Assembly (NCBI RefSeq): GCF_026262505.1
Contig: NC_067206.1
Location: 20,295,319 to 20,359,318 of the forward strand
Direction: 5' to 3'
Source: Trichomonas vaginalis G3
Taxonomy: Eukaryota; Parabasalia; Trichomonadida; Trichomonadidae
DNA: 64,000 bases
Below are positions 1 to 11,155 of this stretch, in pieces (positions within the stretch are counted from its first letter, which is position 1; every line of letters starts with the position of its first letter). Both the position numbers and the translations under genes were made by a program. The notes under the pieces were generated by a model. The model saw nothing but the letters and a program-made list of their open reading frames with translations, was not told the DNA's origin and made no database searches.

Positions 1-443
1 TGTCCAGTTATATTTCGGTTAATTTTGGAAATTTCTAGGAATACTTTAAGATAGTATGATTATATATAACTCTGCCTTCATGATTTATTTTAGCTTTCGC
101 GCAAATATCAGTTAACTTAACTCCATTATTTGATTTTGTGATGGCTTCACAAAGCCAATCAATATCAATCTCTTCTGGAGAATGTCTTCTCATCTAGAAT
201 ATTTTCAATACTTTACATACAAACATTTTTATTTCTAAAAAACTTTTTAATTTTTTCTAGGATATATGAATGAAAATAGTTAGAACAAGATTTTGAAGCT
301 CAAAACATTAAAAATTATTAAAGATTTGTATAATATGATTAAAAATGGGAAATAATATGAGGCAATATAAAGGAATATGAATATTAAATAAATATATCTA
401 AATAGAAAGAATCAGAAAAATCAAATTATTGGCGCCAAAAATG

Positions 444-656
444 TCACCTTTTTGGTGAGCCATTTCGGTATGAGATAGTCTCATCTTTGATTTGATTGTG
501 ATTATGTGTTCCATTATATTCTGTTAGGATATATTCTTCATCATCCTTTAGAAATGAGATACATGCTTCACATTTATCTGCACTGCACCTGAATTTTAAT
601 TTTGTTCCCCCTAAATTTGGATTTTTTTTAATTGATATGCACAACCTGCATGGCAT
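444..656 (-). pseudogene. FLYWCH-like zinc-finger fragment of a MULE-type transposase
   Basis: A 70-codon open frame has the pattern FRCSADKCEACISF followed by YNGTHNH. This is the Cys...Cys...His-x-His arrangement of FLYWCH/WRKY-like DNA-binding domains found at the N-terminus of many Mutator-like transposases. A further Cys-x2-Cys (CRLC) lies at the start. No DDE catalytic core follows in any frame, so this is most likely a severed remnant rather than a working gene. The surrounding DNA is AT-rich and gene-free. Seen: the Cys/His pattern. Known: FLYWCH domains accompany MULE transposases. Inferred: it derives from a MULE. A free-standing small zinc-finger protein cannot be excluded. Confidence 0.5.
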
Positions 657-1239
657 TCGTTATCAATGACAGCTTTCATAGCATCTATATAAGATAGCCT
701 TTCTTTAAGTTCGCATGGTGCATCGATATGCATCAAAAAAATGAAATGAAATTTCAATATCAAAAAAAGCACAAAATTTGAAAAAATTCACAAATCTCGG
801 TTTCTGAAAGAAAATGGCCTCTTAAACTTTGTGCATATATTCATCTCTAAGACACATTGTATCCATATATTATTTAGTCAACACAACTTATCTGGTATCG
901 AGAAAATTCAAAAAAAGCACAAAATTTGATAATTGCTCGGTTCTACATTCAAAATAAATTTCATTAATTTTTACGTACATATTAAGGTACTTATCTTCTA
1001 CATATATAATCTTCATTAGATATATACATGATAAATAAAATTCATAAAACATTAAAAATCAAAAAATTAGATGAACCTTGGCAATTAAACTTTATTAAAT
1101 AATAGTTGTTTATAAATTATATTATATTATCATTTAATATTATTTTGATAATGAAGATTTTATTTTGCAATAATATAAACGAAATTTTTTACCTTATGAA
1201 CTTTTGATGGAAATATGCAAATTTAAAATAATAAAGAAA
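657..1239. other. AT-rich gene-free stretch
   Basis: No credible coding frame, RNA gene or clear repeat was seen; the DNA consists of A/T runs and short imperfect repeats. Confidence 0.6.
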
Positions 1240-1362
1240 GCCACGAGCGAAGCGATCGGCTTAGGTCTAAGATTTTGATTCAAATCTTTGCTGATCTGTA
1301 ATTCGCGGAAGCCGCGAGCGAAGCGATCGGCTTAGGTCTAAGATTTTGATTCAAATCTTTGC
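1240..1362. repeat. Direct duplication of a ~53-bp unit
   Basis: Two nearly identical copies (1240-1291 and 1310-1362) share GCGAGCGAAGCGATCGGC followed by an AT-rich half, and are separated by 17-18 bp. The GC-rich part contains the mini-hairpin-prone word GCGAAGC. Function unknown. Confidence 0.8.
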
Positions 1363-1460
1363 TTATAGTCCTTAAATTCTTTATGAAACTCGCAACAGTT
1401 CCATAAAAAATTTTAAATTCTAAACTGTCGAAATTACCGATCGGTAATCACACCCTTCAC

Positions 1461-2026
1461 GGGTGTGTCACTTTTTACAGGTGTGTCACTTTTAGCTAAA
1501 ATTACCCCTACTCCAATGCGTACTGCCGTGTGGAGGAATACAAGGACCTCTAATGCCCTGAAGGAAATGAAATTCCTTCAGGGCAAATTCCGCGATCTGG
1601 AATCCAAGATCGGGGATCTTCAATCATCCAACAAAGACCGGGAAAACGACTACTCCGATCCATAGTTTCTGATATTACGATCCCGCTCAAGGATGACGGA
1701 AATGGCAATGATTTTTCCATTAAAATCATCCACTATCCATTAACTAGAAGTTATTTTGGAAATATCTTCTTCAGATGGATTATCAAAATTTTCTAGAAGC
1801 TGTATCGTTATTTGATGTTCTTCCTCTGAAGTAGTGCACGGCGGTATGTCATATTGAGATTTGGAGATAATGCACAATATCTCAATGAAGTCTCAGAGTG
1901 GACGTTCACTGAAAATTGCCTGATAAAATGATTATCATGAAATTTTTTGACCATGTCATAATATAATATATGAACTGTTTGGTGCAGAAATGGCTTATAA
2001 AACAGTGGAAGAAAAATGACACACCC
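1461..2026. mobile_element. Small non-autonomous element (MITE-like), ~566 bp
   Basis: The left end reads GGGTGTGTCACTTTTT and the right end, read inwards on the other strand, GGGTGTGTCATTTTTC. These form a roughly 15-bp terminal inverted repeat. The interior has no transposase. It contains a strong hairpin (CCCTGAAGGAA/TTCCTTCAGGG near 1556-1583) and sits next to the palindromes ATTACCGATCGGTAAT and CACCC/GGGTG just upstream. A second GTGTGTCACTTTT at 1481 duplicates the left end. Resemblance to mariner-type ends (GTGTCACTTTTT) is inference; no target duplication was identified. Confidence 0.4.
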
Positions 2027-2310
2027 TTAAATTGTGCGGCAATTTTGATTTTGTTAAGCGTGCTGACTTGACAATTTAAAAAATCTTTTTCGTGATTCAT
2101 ATTTAATTCTCGAATAAATACAGATTCCAGAATATCTTCACATGTTCTCAACTTATCCTCAATTTTGACCGAACCTGAAAAGATTTTCAAAATACAATCA
2201 TTCATTTTTTCAAATATTTTTATATATTGAGAATAAAATATAAATTTGTTGAAATAAAATATCTTTTTAATAAATTGAAAATAATCAAAACAGTTTCGAG
2301 GTCATAGGAT

Positions 2311-2495
2311 GAATTGGAAGATGAGAGATATTGTTTCATACAATAACACTCTCACCCTCCAATTCTCAACCAAAATGGATAAAAATTGGGTAAAAATGTT
2401 GAAATTGCATCAAATTTTAGTCATTTCAGCTTGGAACTAGAGTCTATGATGTATATAGATAGAATCAGTACCTCACAGACTCTGGTTCTCTATAT
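2311..2495. repeat. Three-hairpin module, copy 1
   Basis: There are three consecutive hairpins. The first has AATTGGA...TCCAATT outside and GAGAG/CTCTC and ATTGT/ACAAT inside. The second is AT-rich (AAAAT...ATTTT with TTGA/TCAA). The third runs GAACTAGAGTCT to AGACTCTGGTTC. The same three-hairpin order recurs at 32223-32405 with different stem bases that still pair. It may be a hairpin-rich MITE or a structured RNA. Confidence 0.6.
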
Positions 2496-3325
2496 GACAC
2501 CGAAAAATGAATTGTGTATATCTTGGAGATTTCGAAAAAAATCTTAGACTTTTTACATAAAACACATACAGTACAAATATACTCATGAATTAAAATATAT
2601 CCATACTGTCAAATCAAATCTGGCACACTTCTTTAAGACATCGAAATTATTTTTCCTAAAAAACACTTTCAACACAATAGAAATTCTAATAGGCATATTC
2701 CAAATACATTATATATACATATACAAACTAATAACACACCTAATATTGCTCACACATAAGATATATTTTGTGTCTTGTTATATCATTGATATATATAATT
2801 AGTATTTATAGGTTATAATCATATCAACAAAACATATTGTTATCGCTAATAGCAAATTTAATACAATAATAAATATGGTTTAAAAATTAAATTTCCAAAT
2901 TGAATAGCTATATTAATTACCGTCTAGATACCCTATCATGATGTACAACTTATTCGTTCGGAAACATCTTTGATCTCCGTATGGGCTTCTCAATTTGAGG
3001 GCCCACTTGATTTTATCCCAATTCTATCATTTATCAAAGATGTTGTTCAAAATAAAATTCAAATCAGCTCCACAAAGATCTCCAAGCAAATACAAGCAGA
3101 CGACAGAAATATCCGAAATTGGCTCAAAAAAATCAAAGAGAGTTCAGAATACAATCCAAAATATGCTAAATCAAACTTCAAAAAAAGCTTTAAAAGCAGA
3201 ATTAGAAGAAATCATTGTAACCATATTGGATAACGGGTTTATTACTCCTGTTTTTTTATTAATTCTCACATTTTACAAAACATTGAAATGCATGCATCTT
3301 TCGAATACCCTCATCTTCAATACGG
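2496..3325. other. AT-rich intergenic DNA
   Basis: Short open frames around 2970-3366 overlap in two frames and show no recognisable motif. Nothing else is supported; it probably includes degraded transposon DNA upstream of the pogo-like fragment at 3326. Confidence 0.5.
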
Positions 3326-3517
3326 ATGATTTTTTTTGCGTCATCAGCATGGTGTTACAAATTTAGGCAGCGCTATATGTATGTTTTCAAAAAATATTAT
3401 CTTATGAAAGAGGTGCTGACAACTCCAACAAAACTCGAAGAAATCAACAGGAAAGATGCCAATAAGTCAGAAAAATTAAAATCTGACAGCGAATTTTTTT
3501 CGTCTACTAAATGTTGA
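3326..3517 (+). pseudogene. Pogo/Tigger-type transposase DNA-binding domain fragment
   Basis: The frame contains a pattern like S-x-W-C-x2-F-R-x-R-Y followed by TTPTK and a charged helix. This resembles the CENP-B/Tc5-type helix-turn-helix of pogo/Tigger transposases. A second, better copy of the same pattern lies at 5075-5320, and both frames end in a Lys-Cys dipeptide before a stop. No catalytic domain follows directly. The frame is truncated and probably non-functional. Family assignment comes from visible motif resemblance only. Confidence 0.4.
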
Positions 3518-3637
3518 ATGGTCAGCGACCAGATGAAAAAATTCAATAAATTATTATGATGTGCAAATTCCGCATATATACCTTTTATTTTTGAATTTAG
3601 GTGAAGTTTTGCCTTTCGATGCGAATGTATGAGACAC

Positions 3638-3677
3638 TTTTCCCATTCTGCACATATATATGCAGAATGGGAAAAAC
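3638..3677. repeat. Long perfect hairpin
   Basis: TTTTCCCATTCTGCA is followed after a short TA-rich loop by TGCAGAATGGGAAAA, giving at least a 15-bp perfect stem in gene-free DNA. One of many hairpins in this part of the window. Confidence 0.75.
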
Positions 3678-3879
3678 GTGCACTTTTTCTTTAAAATGCT
3701 ATCCATTGGATATCAATTCAAGAAAGTAGTTTACAAATGCAGGGTATTGTTCCTTTACCCTTTCTTGACAAACTCTTTTTGAATCGAATATAAATTTCAA
3801 ATTCCTTTTAAATCTCCTCAAATATACTATATCTATCTTATAAATAATCATACTCTATCTATCCGAATGAAATCCATAA

Positions 3880-4348
3880 GCTCTGGCCTCAGGAAAGGCC
3901 AGTGCCTACAAATGTAATCCTCAGGGCCGAATTTTGACCTCATCACAAGCATGATGCAGGTTCTCATCAAAACTCGGCCCTGAAAGACCTACAACTACAG
4001 GCTCTGGCCTCAGCAGAGATCAGAGCTTCGCATATAGTCCTCAGAGTCGAGTTTCCTGAGATTGTCCAGATCACGGACACTTCTCAGCGGAACTCGGCGC
4101 TGAGAAGCATCAAATACGAAGCTCTAGTCTCTTTTGGGGCCAGAGCCTGCAAGATCAATCCTCAGGGCCGAGTTTTGAGATGATCGTCGATCATAAGGAC
4201 GGTCTCACAAGAACTCGGCCCTAAAAGTTTTACAAATTCAGGCTCTGACCTCATAAGAGATCAGGGCCTCGCTTACAATCTCTACTGCCGAGTCTCAGGA
4301 AACCGTCTATATTTGAGACACCTTTCCCCGAGACTCGGCTTCCATATT
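3880..4348. repeat. Four tandem ~121-bp units, each with two hairpins
   Basis: Units begin at 3880, 4001, 4121 and 4242 with GCTCT(G/A)(G/A)(C/T)C. In each unit a short hairpin (for example GGCC...GGCC or GATC partners) is followed by a long one with the core CTCAGGGCCGAG...CTCGGCCCTGA. Sequences diverge between units but the two arms stay matched within each unit: TTTTGA pairs TCAAAA in unit 1, while GTCTC pairs GAGAC in unit 4. This argues for selection on pairing, arm-to-arm conversion, or repeated inversion. No ORF spans it. Confidence 0.85.
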
Positions 4349-4350
4349 AA

Positions 4351-4425
4351 GATTACAGCCCCATAAAGACTAGAATGGGGCCCTGACCTTGAGAAAGGAC
4401 CCCATTACCGATTATTCTGGTTTTC
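4351..4425. repeat. GGGGCCCTGACC hairpin, copy 1
   Basis: AATGGGG...CCCCATT encloses CCCTGACCTTGAGAAAGGA. A second copy (8845-8905) has GAAGGGG...CCCCCTTC around the same core, so the flanking pairs changed together. It follows immediately after the four-unit hairpin array. Confidence 0.7.
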
Positions 4426-5074
4426 ATTATCGATGATTTTAACTCATTTTTGATTTTCTACCAATATTATTTAAATACGCACATAGTTAATAGTTATCTG
4501 GACTTGTTACCACTGTTTGAAAAACACACTTTTTATAATTTTGAAATTCATTTCAAACTCAAGATTTTGGACTGAACTTAAACACATTCACCATTGCATT
4601 TCATCCTATTAATATATTTCGAAACTGAAATATCACAGAATTTTCCTAGTTCATAAAATATAAGATTTTATAGTCTTCACATCATCCTTAATTTCTTGAA
4701 TAGAATAACCTATAACATGAGTATTGATATTCACTCATACATATATGGGGTGTAACTATGCTACATCAAAAAGTCTGAATCGTGGGGTCCCAATTTTTTC
4801 CCACGGTTCATATCATATCACGAAAACGCAAAGTCAAAAAAATTCGAAAAGGATTTTAATCAAACCACCGATACTATACGATTGGATGAGGAAGCGTCAT
4901 GCAAAACCAAATTATTCACCAAAAACTGCACGCTCGAGACTTAATTGTGAATTATATTTTGAATTGTAATATGCTCTTCCAATCATTATTTCAAAGGAAT
5001 CCATTCAAAAACGACTTTTTTCACTAACAGAATGTTAGTAGATATGGCTATTAGAGTCTATATTTACTTTAGCG
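4426..5074. other. Gene-free stretch with a possible pogo N-terminal remnant
   Basis: An open frame at 4724-4969 lacks clear motifs. It may be the psq-like HTH half preceding the fragment at 5075, but this is too weak to call. Confidence 0.35.
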
Positions 5075-5320
5075 ATGATAAAAAAATGTGAAAATTTTAA
5101 GGCATCTAGAACTTGGTGCACTTATTTTCGAAAAAGATATTCATTTTGTCTTCATACACCAAATACCAAAATAAAACTTGCAAATCAAGAAGATGCTGAG
5201 GGGAAAATTAATAAAATTAACCAGTTCAAACAAGAACTTATTGCCAAGCATAAAGAAAAGCCATATTGCCAGTCAATATCGATCAAACCGCATGGTTTAT
5301 GGGGCCAAATAAAATGTTGA
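5075..5320 (+). pseudogene. Pogo/Tigger-type transposase DNA-binding domain fragment (second copy)
   Basis: The frame contains FKASRTWCTYFRKRY followed by HTPNTKIKLANQEDAE and a charged helix. This matches the layout of the CENP-B/Tc5 HTH of pogo-like transposases (F-x-A-S-x-x-W...F-x-x-R), then the linker that normally leads to the DDE domain. The frame stops where the catalytic domain should begin. A DDE_1 remnant of the same superfamily lies on the opposite strand at 8001-8560, so these pieces are not collinear and cannot form one gene. Motif resemblance is seen; the family name is inferred. Confidence 0.5.
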
Positions 5321-5960
5321 CCTTTGCCAAAAAAAGGTAATGCAGAAATCCATTAGCTAATCTTTCAGTTCAAATCTGCAAGGTATTTCTATATAGGTGT
5401 TGCCTATATTATCAAACTGAAATTAAACCTTCCAGGGCTCTCTATAGAATTATTTTGCAAAACGTTCTGCAATTTTTCGAAGCTCTTGCTCTGACAAAAA
5501 GTGACATTTTTGTAACAGTCGATCACAAACTATCTATCACAATACAGATCAAACTGGTAAAACTTCCGTCCTTGAAGTTGAAAACTCCCTTACCATGTAT
5601 TCTGTATATCAATGGTTTCTCCCTTAGGTTATGCAACATGAAGCAAAACTCTTCCAAAATCTTATACCAAGATACTCAATTAATTTCAGAATTCAAGATT
5701 GAATTTTTCATAAGAAATTCAAAAACAGATCTAACAGGAAAAGGATGTCCGAACTCACTAACTTATAGTGATTCGCTATATTCGGCATCATAGGACAAAT
5801 GGAACTCAATTTTTAACATTACTGGGCCAAGATTGAAAAATATTGTAGTTAAAATGCAAAAATCTAAGCTTGTCGTTATAGTGACGATAGTGTGGAGTTC
5901 AAAAAGGTCAATGTGTCAGCTATGTGACTTATATATAAATTTTAAAGTAAATTAATTTTT
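5321..5960. other. Gene-free stretch
   Basis: A 112-codon frame (5455-5793) has no recognisable motif. Nothing else is supported. Confidence 0.5.
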
Positions 5961-6193
5961 GTGTAAAAATAAGAAATTTTATATAGAATTTGAGTATTTT
6001 TAATCGACAGATATTGTCCATTATTCATCAGGCAATATATATTTCATTTTTATGGAATAATATATGTGTCAATCTAACTGTTCGCCACACTATCAAAATT
6101 GAGAATATTTTTGGTCATATCACTGACACATCAGAATTCTCTCAATTTGCATTGACATACTATCAAATCTTAATTCCACATCTCAAAAAGATA
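5961..6193. repeat. Long inverted repeat, left arm (~233 bp)
   Basis: This arm is repeated almost identically in inverse orientation at 7414-7647. Both arms encode the same 67-residue peptide in opposite directions. The right arm joins onto a MULE-like fragment, so the pair probably derives from transposon sequence duplicated in inverse orientation. Confidence 0.9.
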
Positions 6194-6360
6194 TCTTTTA
6201 ATTTTTCATATTAATTTATTTTTATGTTGCCTAGTGGATTTCCAGGCAATAGATAACCAACTTAAGCAAATCAGCCCTAAGGCTGACAAGCAAACCTTCT
6301 GGAAAGTTGAATAGAATTGATCTTAAGTATAATATTTCATTATACATCAGAACAATTCTG

Positions 6361-6680
6361 CTCAACTCGACTTGTATACTCAATCGCTGGTCCACAGAGG
6401 GCCAATGAACACAATTATAATACAGTCAAACAGAGTTCCGACGAATTACCTCATTGAATCAGAAGTTTCGTCGGAACTCTGTTTGGCTCGACTTAATTAC
6501 TGAATCACTGGTCCACAAAGGGCCAGTGAACCCTATTAATATAACCCCTACTAATATAACCAAGCAGAGTTTCTATGAAATATCTGATCCAATTCTAATA
6601 CAGCAAAGCAGAGTTCCTGCGGAAAGTCTGATTCAATCAGACTTTTGGCAGGAACTCTGCTATTCTCGACTTTGTCAAAT
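6361..6680. repeat. Tandem two-hairpin modules (CTCGACTT units)
   Basis: CTCGACTT occurs at about 6367, 6485 and 6666. Between these, each unit has a short hairpin (GGTCC-loop-GGGCC; CACTGG/CCAGTG in the second unit) followed by a long hairpin. In unit 1 the long arms are CAAACAGAGTTCCGACGAA/TTCGTCGGAACTCTGTTTG; in unit 2 they are built on AGCAGAGTTCC/GGAACTCTGCT. It has the same small-then-large hairpin architecture as 3880-4348 but unrelated sequence. Confidence 0.8.
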
Positions 6681-6780
6681 GAATCTTCTAATTTACAAAA
6701 AGTGTCGTAAGACGAAATGTGGAAGTGAAGTGATGTTGAAACTTCAATATTTCCTCGAAATTTCTACAAAAATATATTAG

Positions 6781-7413
6781 ACATAAAGCATATATCTTAT
6801 TTTATTAAGAATGTTGAATAATTACTTTAGACCATGGAATATTACCATTATTCTTTGTTAAATATTAAGTTTAAAATAAGTTAATTAAATTCATAAATGA
6901 ATATATATTATTATTGGATAAATATTAATCAGAATAAATGATCTTTTTATTAATGCTAGACCAAAACAAATATATTAGATGCACATGATTAACATCTCTT
7001 GGTCTGGTGATGTTTTTAAATTAAAAGATTATTATATACAGTTGAATTTACAAAATTCTTAATTCATAAATGCATGGCACAAGAGAAGTATGATCTGCTT
7101 ATATGTTAATGATAGATATACCATACTATTTCCATTACTATAAATAACTTAAAGAAATATATCTTCTAAGTGTATTTTTTGTTCAATTTTGTTTGAAAAA
7201 AAATTTAAAACGCATTTCTTATCTTGTTTAGCTTTGATAAGTTGGATTAAATAATATTATCCATGCTATATGCCTGAAAATCTGGTGAAAATATTGAGAT
7301 ATGCCTCACTTTCACCAATTCGTCTTACCACACATCAATTTATGTATTATGAATTTGGAGTTGTTCAAAAATAAATTAATATAAAAAATTAAAAGAGAGT
7401 ATAACATAATGTA
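6781..7413. other. AT-rich gene-free stretch
   Basis: Nothing supportable. The 3' part underlies the end of the open frame running out of the inverted repeat. Confidence 0.55.
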
Positions 7414-7647
7414 TATCTTTTTGAGATGTGGAATTAAGATTTGATAGTATGTCAATGCAAATTGAGAGAATTCTGATGTGTCAGTGATATGACCAAAAAT
7501 ATTCTCAATTTTGATAGTGTGGCGAACAGTTAGATTGACACATATATTATTCCATAAAAATGAAATATATATTGCCTGATGAATAATGGACAATATCTGT
7601 CGATTAAAAATACTCAAATTCTATATAAAATTTCTTATTTTTACACA
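7414..7647. repeat. Long inverted repeat, right arm
   Basis: Inverse copy of 5961-6193, apparently identical or nearly so by eye, suggesting a recent event. Confidence 0.9.
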
Positions 7648-7798
7648 AAATCATTCCTGGTTTTTTGTAATATGTCATCCATTGTTTTGTGTGAGGAAGC
7701 CATTGATTTCTGATATATTTGTCAAATTGTGGACATGATGAAATTGATTTTATCGGATGTTCCAGAATTTTTAATGAGTCAATGATTTTTTGTAACAT
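7604..7798 (-). pseudogene. MULE transposase C-terminal fragment
   Basis: The 64-residue frame contains FDKYIRNQWLPHTKQWMTYY. This matches the F-x-x-Y...W-x-P...W-x-x-x-Y pattern just upstream of the TNN/E motif in Mutator-like transposases. The frame stops soon after, and the expected catalytic glutamate region is not found. It overlaps the right arm of the long inverted repeat. The assignment rests on the aromatic spacing pattern, so confidence is moderate. Confidence 0.45.
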
Positions 7799-8000
7799 AA
7801 AAAATTTTATTTCTTATTTACTTCAAGATTTCATCATCGCTGATGAGATATAAATTTTTATTAAATGCACAAATAACATGCATTACGCACCAAAAAATTA
7901 ATGAATCCAGGAATTCTGTTGTGATTGCATTATAGATTTGTTTTGAACAATTTAAATCTAATTTTTATCAACATAAATTTGTTGTTCTTTAAATCTTGAT

Positions 8001-8560
8001 CTAATGTTTGATAATGTTGAGGTTGAAACAGAATGGTCGATCCCTCTGCTCGATACACAACCTCATGCGATATCCGCTGAGAAACTCAATGAATTGTAAG
8101 GTCCAAGCAATGAATAGTTCCCTTGTGACCCATCCCTTGGAATATGAGGTGAAAAATGCTTCACCAGATCTCGAGAATTCCTCGAGTTCTATAGGGAGAT
8201 TCTTCAAAACAGGTAGCAAAAACAATGTTGGTACTGGAACACCACCCATGCTATGGCATAGCATAGATGATATGTGCAGGTGATCTTGGACTCAATTGGC
8301 GAGCAGCTTCTTCACTTTTTCTGGGAAGGCAGTATATCTTGTCTTCAAACATGTGATCATGAACTCGTCCATGTTGAAAATGTGCTAGCGCGTAAACTTA
8401 TCAAGAAAGCCCTTACTGCTTTGATGGTTAGCAATCACCTCATTCCTGGGGCAGGCAAAGTATCCTTTCGGATCAATATCCCGAACTTTTCTGTAAATAA
8501 GCCCATATTTGTCAAGCAATTTGATACCTATGTAAGTGATGGAGGTTCAACCTCATATGA
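8001..8560 (-). pseudogene. Pogo/Tigger (DDE_1) transposase remnant
   Basis: Reading the minus strand from about 8560 down, one frame gives a recognisable mariner/pogo catalytic region. HIFNMDE (first catalytic Asp, near 8380) is followed by a VPVPTLFLLP segment and then GWVTRELFIAWTLQFIEF, which corresponds to the stretch before the second catalytic Asp in the DDE_1 family. In-frame TAG (just before HIFNMDE) and TGA codons interrupt it, and the C-terminal catalytic residues are lost. It is a decayed copy. Overlapping open frames on the plus strand (8008-8283, 8274-8726) are shadows. Confidence 0.65.
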
Positions 8561-8844
8561 TTCCAAACATCTTACTAAATTAGAGCAGTCGCATGCAGCA
8601 AGGAATTTTATTTTATTGTGTAGATTGCAAACCACAATTTTTGATCAGGTAAATATTGTACATGAATGCATTTTAGAAGGCTGTCTATTCATTTCCACTA
8701 AAGAGATGCATTTTCCATCCAAATAAAACTCAATATTGATCGAAGTGTCGGGTGGTGAATTTCACCTCACATCGTTTTGCTTGGGAAATTGTCCAAATTA
8801 TGGACGGCTATCACTGAGATTATGGAAAGAAATCTGATTGCAAA

Positions 8845-8905
8845 GGCCAGAAAGACTAGAAGGGGCCCTGACCTTGAGAAAGGACCCCCTTCCAGGTCAC
8901 TTCTT
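8845..8905. repeat. GGGGCCCTGACC hairpin, copy 2
   Basis: Same core as 4351-4425 with altered but still paired flanks. Confidence 0.7.
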
Positions 8906-9563
8906 TGATACAATTTTATTTATTTAATTCACTTTTGCTTCTCATCACATTGGATATAGATCCACCCTATCTCACCCCACTCAATACCTTAAATACAGTC
9001 TTAAATTATATGTTTGCTTTAGATCACAATGTGATTTACAATCAATATCCGAGAAACCAAATCATAGAACCTTCAAAACATGAGTATGCACGAAATATGA
9101 ACCATACACATAATAAAAACATAATTTTGGTCAACATCAAATAATTACTTTTTCACTTAATAGTAATCATACAGATTGTTGTGGTAAGTCAATTATATTG
9201 GAAGAGATAATAGATAAACCTTTTCATTTCAATACACTAGATGAAGCATGCCAGAATCCTATTTCATTTTCAATTGAATTTATAAATGACGTTAGAAATG
9301 AATTGAAAAGTTTGAGGTTTAAAAAAGAACCTTTAAAATGTTCCATTAATGCTGAAATCTCTGCTTAATATTTTGGCCGTCCATACAAATACAACTGGTT
9401 TACGTCGTGAAGCCACCGTATTTTAAAAATTTGAAAGAGCTTTAGCGTCACTATAGGAAGTAATATAAACTATAGAATTTGTTTTGATTATCAATAGAAA
9501 ATATAATAAATCATAAATTTAAATAGAATCACAATATGAATATAAATAGAGTCACCGTGGATT
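8906..9563. other. Gene-free stretch
   Basis: Only short open frames without motifs; nothing supportable. Confidence 0.55.
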
Positions 9564-9790
9564 TTGGTGTCACTTTTCCAAAAAGTTCGCAATTTTAAAA
9601 CCAAAATCCACATTACTAAAACTAAAATCCATTTTTTCATGAGTATTTGAGATATTGACCTGTGTGCGGCGTATGATCAGAGCTAGTTAATGTGATGAAT
9701 AAATATGAGTGGTAATCATAGCTTGAGTTGAATTGAATATATAATTTCATAAATGAGTGTGGTAGAATTTACGAAAAAGTGACACTTAAC
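9564..9790. mobile_element. Possible mariner-like MITE (~227 bp)
   Basis: The ends read GGTGTCACTTTTCC (left) and, inverted, AAGTGTCACTTTTTCG (right). A third similar end, GGTGTCACTTTTTCG, occurs at 11413. No transposase. The right half contains the 80-bp sequence repeated at 11447. Confidence 0.35.
9675..9754. repeat. 80-bp direct repeat, left copy
   Basis: Identical by eye to 11447-11526, 1772 bp downstream. Both copies lie next to GTGTCACTTTT ends. Confidence 0.85.
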
Positions 9791-9828
9791 CTTAAATTTC
9801 CAAACACTATTTTTTGATTGTATTTTGT

Positions 9829-10652
9829 TATTTATATATTTATATATATATGTATATTTATATATATGTATATTTATATATATGTATATATTTATATATG
9901 TATATATTTATATATGTATATATTTATATATGTATATATTTATATATGTATATATTTATATATGTATATATTTATATATGTATATATTTATATATGTATA
10001 TATTTATATATGTATATATTTATATATGTATATATTTATATATGTATATATTTATATATGTATATATTTATATATGTATATATTTATATATGTATATATT
10101 TATATATGTATATATGTATATATGTATATATGTATATATGTATATATTTATATATGTATATATTTATATATGTATATATTTATATATGTATATATTTATA
10201 TATGTATATATTTATATATGTATATATTTATATATGTATATATTTATATATGTATATATTTATATATGTATATATTTATATATGTATATATTTATATATG
10301 TATATATTTATATATGTATATATTTATATATGTATATATTTATATATGTATATATTTATATATGTATATATTTATATATGTATATATTTATATATGTATA
10401 TATTTATATATGTATATATTTATATATGTATATATTTATATATGTATATATTTATATATGTATATATTTATATATGTATATATTTATATATGTATATATT
10501 TATATATGTATATATTTATATATGTATATATTTATATATGTATATATTTATATATGTATATATTTATATATGTATATATTTATATATGTATATATTTATA
10601 TATGTATATATTTATATATGTATATATTTATATATGTATATATTTATATATG
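9829..10652. repeat. 16-bp AT minisatellite (~51 units)
   Basis: A nearly perfect tandem array of TATATATGTATATATT. A short irregular patch (about 10108-10145) contains a TATATATG-only period. Open frames of about 279 codons in three frames are artefacts of the 16-bp period. Confidence 0.97.
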
Positions 10653-10705
10653 AATAAATAATACATCGAACTAGTTTTAGAGTTGATAGTAAGAAGCGAA
10701 GAACA

Positions 10706-11155
10706 GTACCAGTAAGATACAGCAGTAGTAGCTGCTTCATGCTGCATTGAGTATTGTTGAATAATTTGAAGTAGTGGTTTTTGAAATCAGCACCCCTATG
10801 AGAGCGCTGGCGACCGAAACACCACTAGTAAGATTGTGTATTAGAAACTGCTTCATGCTGTGTTGAGTAAGCTTCGATGTCTTTGTAGGATAGCTTTCTG
10901 AGAGCGAAACAAGATAGTGTTGAAAAAAAATTTGAAAATCTGAGAGACTGTGCAAGAGCCAACGACCAAAACACTACCAGTAAGATACAGCAGTAGTAGC
11001 TGCTTCATGCTGCATTGAGTATTGTTGAATAATTTGAAGTCGTGGTTTTTGAAATCAGCACCCCTATGAGAGCGCTGGCGACCGAAACACCACTAGTAAG
11101 ATTGTGTATTAGAAACTGCTTCATGCTGTGTTGAGTAAGCTTCGATGTCTTTATC
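10706..11155. repeat. 269-bp tandem duplication (~1.7 copies)
   Basis: The block starting AGTAAGATACAGCAGTAG at 10712 recurs about 269 bp later, and the CACCACTAGTAAGATTGTG block is also repeated. Within each copy the sequence CTGCTTCATGCTG is itself duplicated. No coding potential. Confidence 0.85.

Noticed and set aside
1465-1665. 66-codon ORF at the MITE end
   Set aside because: It runs through palindromes and terminal repeat sequence; no domain.
2970-3366. Two overlapping plus-strand ORFs as a host gene
   Set aside because: No motif, no initiator element and changing frames; at best degraded transposon sequence.
3880-4348. CRISPR array
   Set aside because: Period about 121 bp, no constant short repeat with unique spacers, strong internal hairpins and an evidently eukaryotic context.
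8008-8726. Two plus-strand ORFs (91 and 150 codons)
   Set aside because: The minus strand carries recognisable pogo-type catalytic sequence, so the plus-strand frames are shadows.
9814-10661. Three overlapping ~279-codon ORFs of repeated hydrophobic residues
   Set aside because: They are translations of a 16-bp AT minisatellite in all three frames, not genes.
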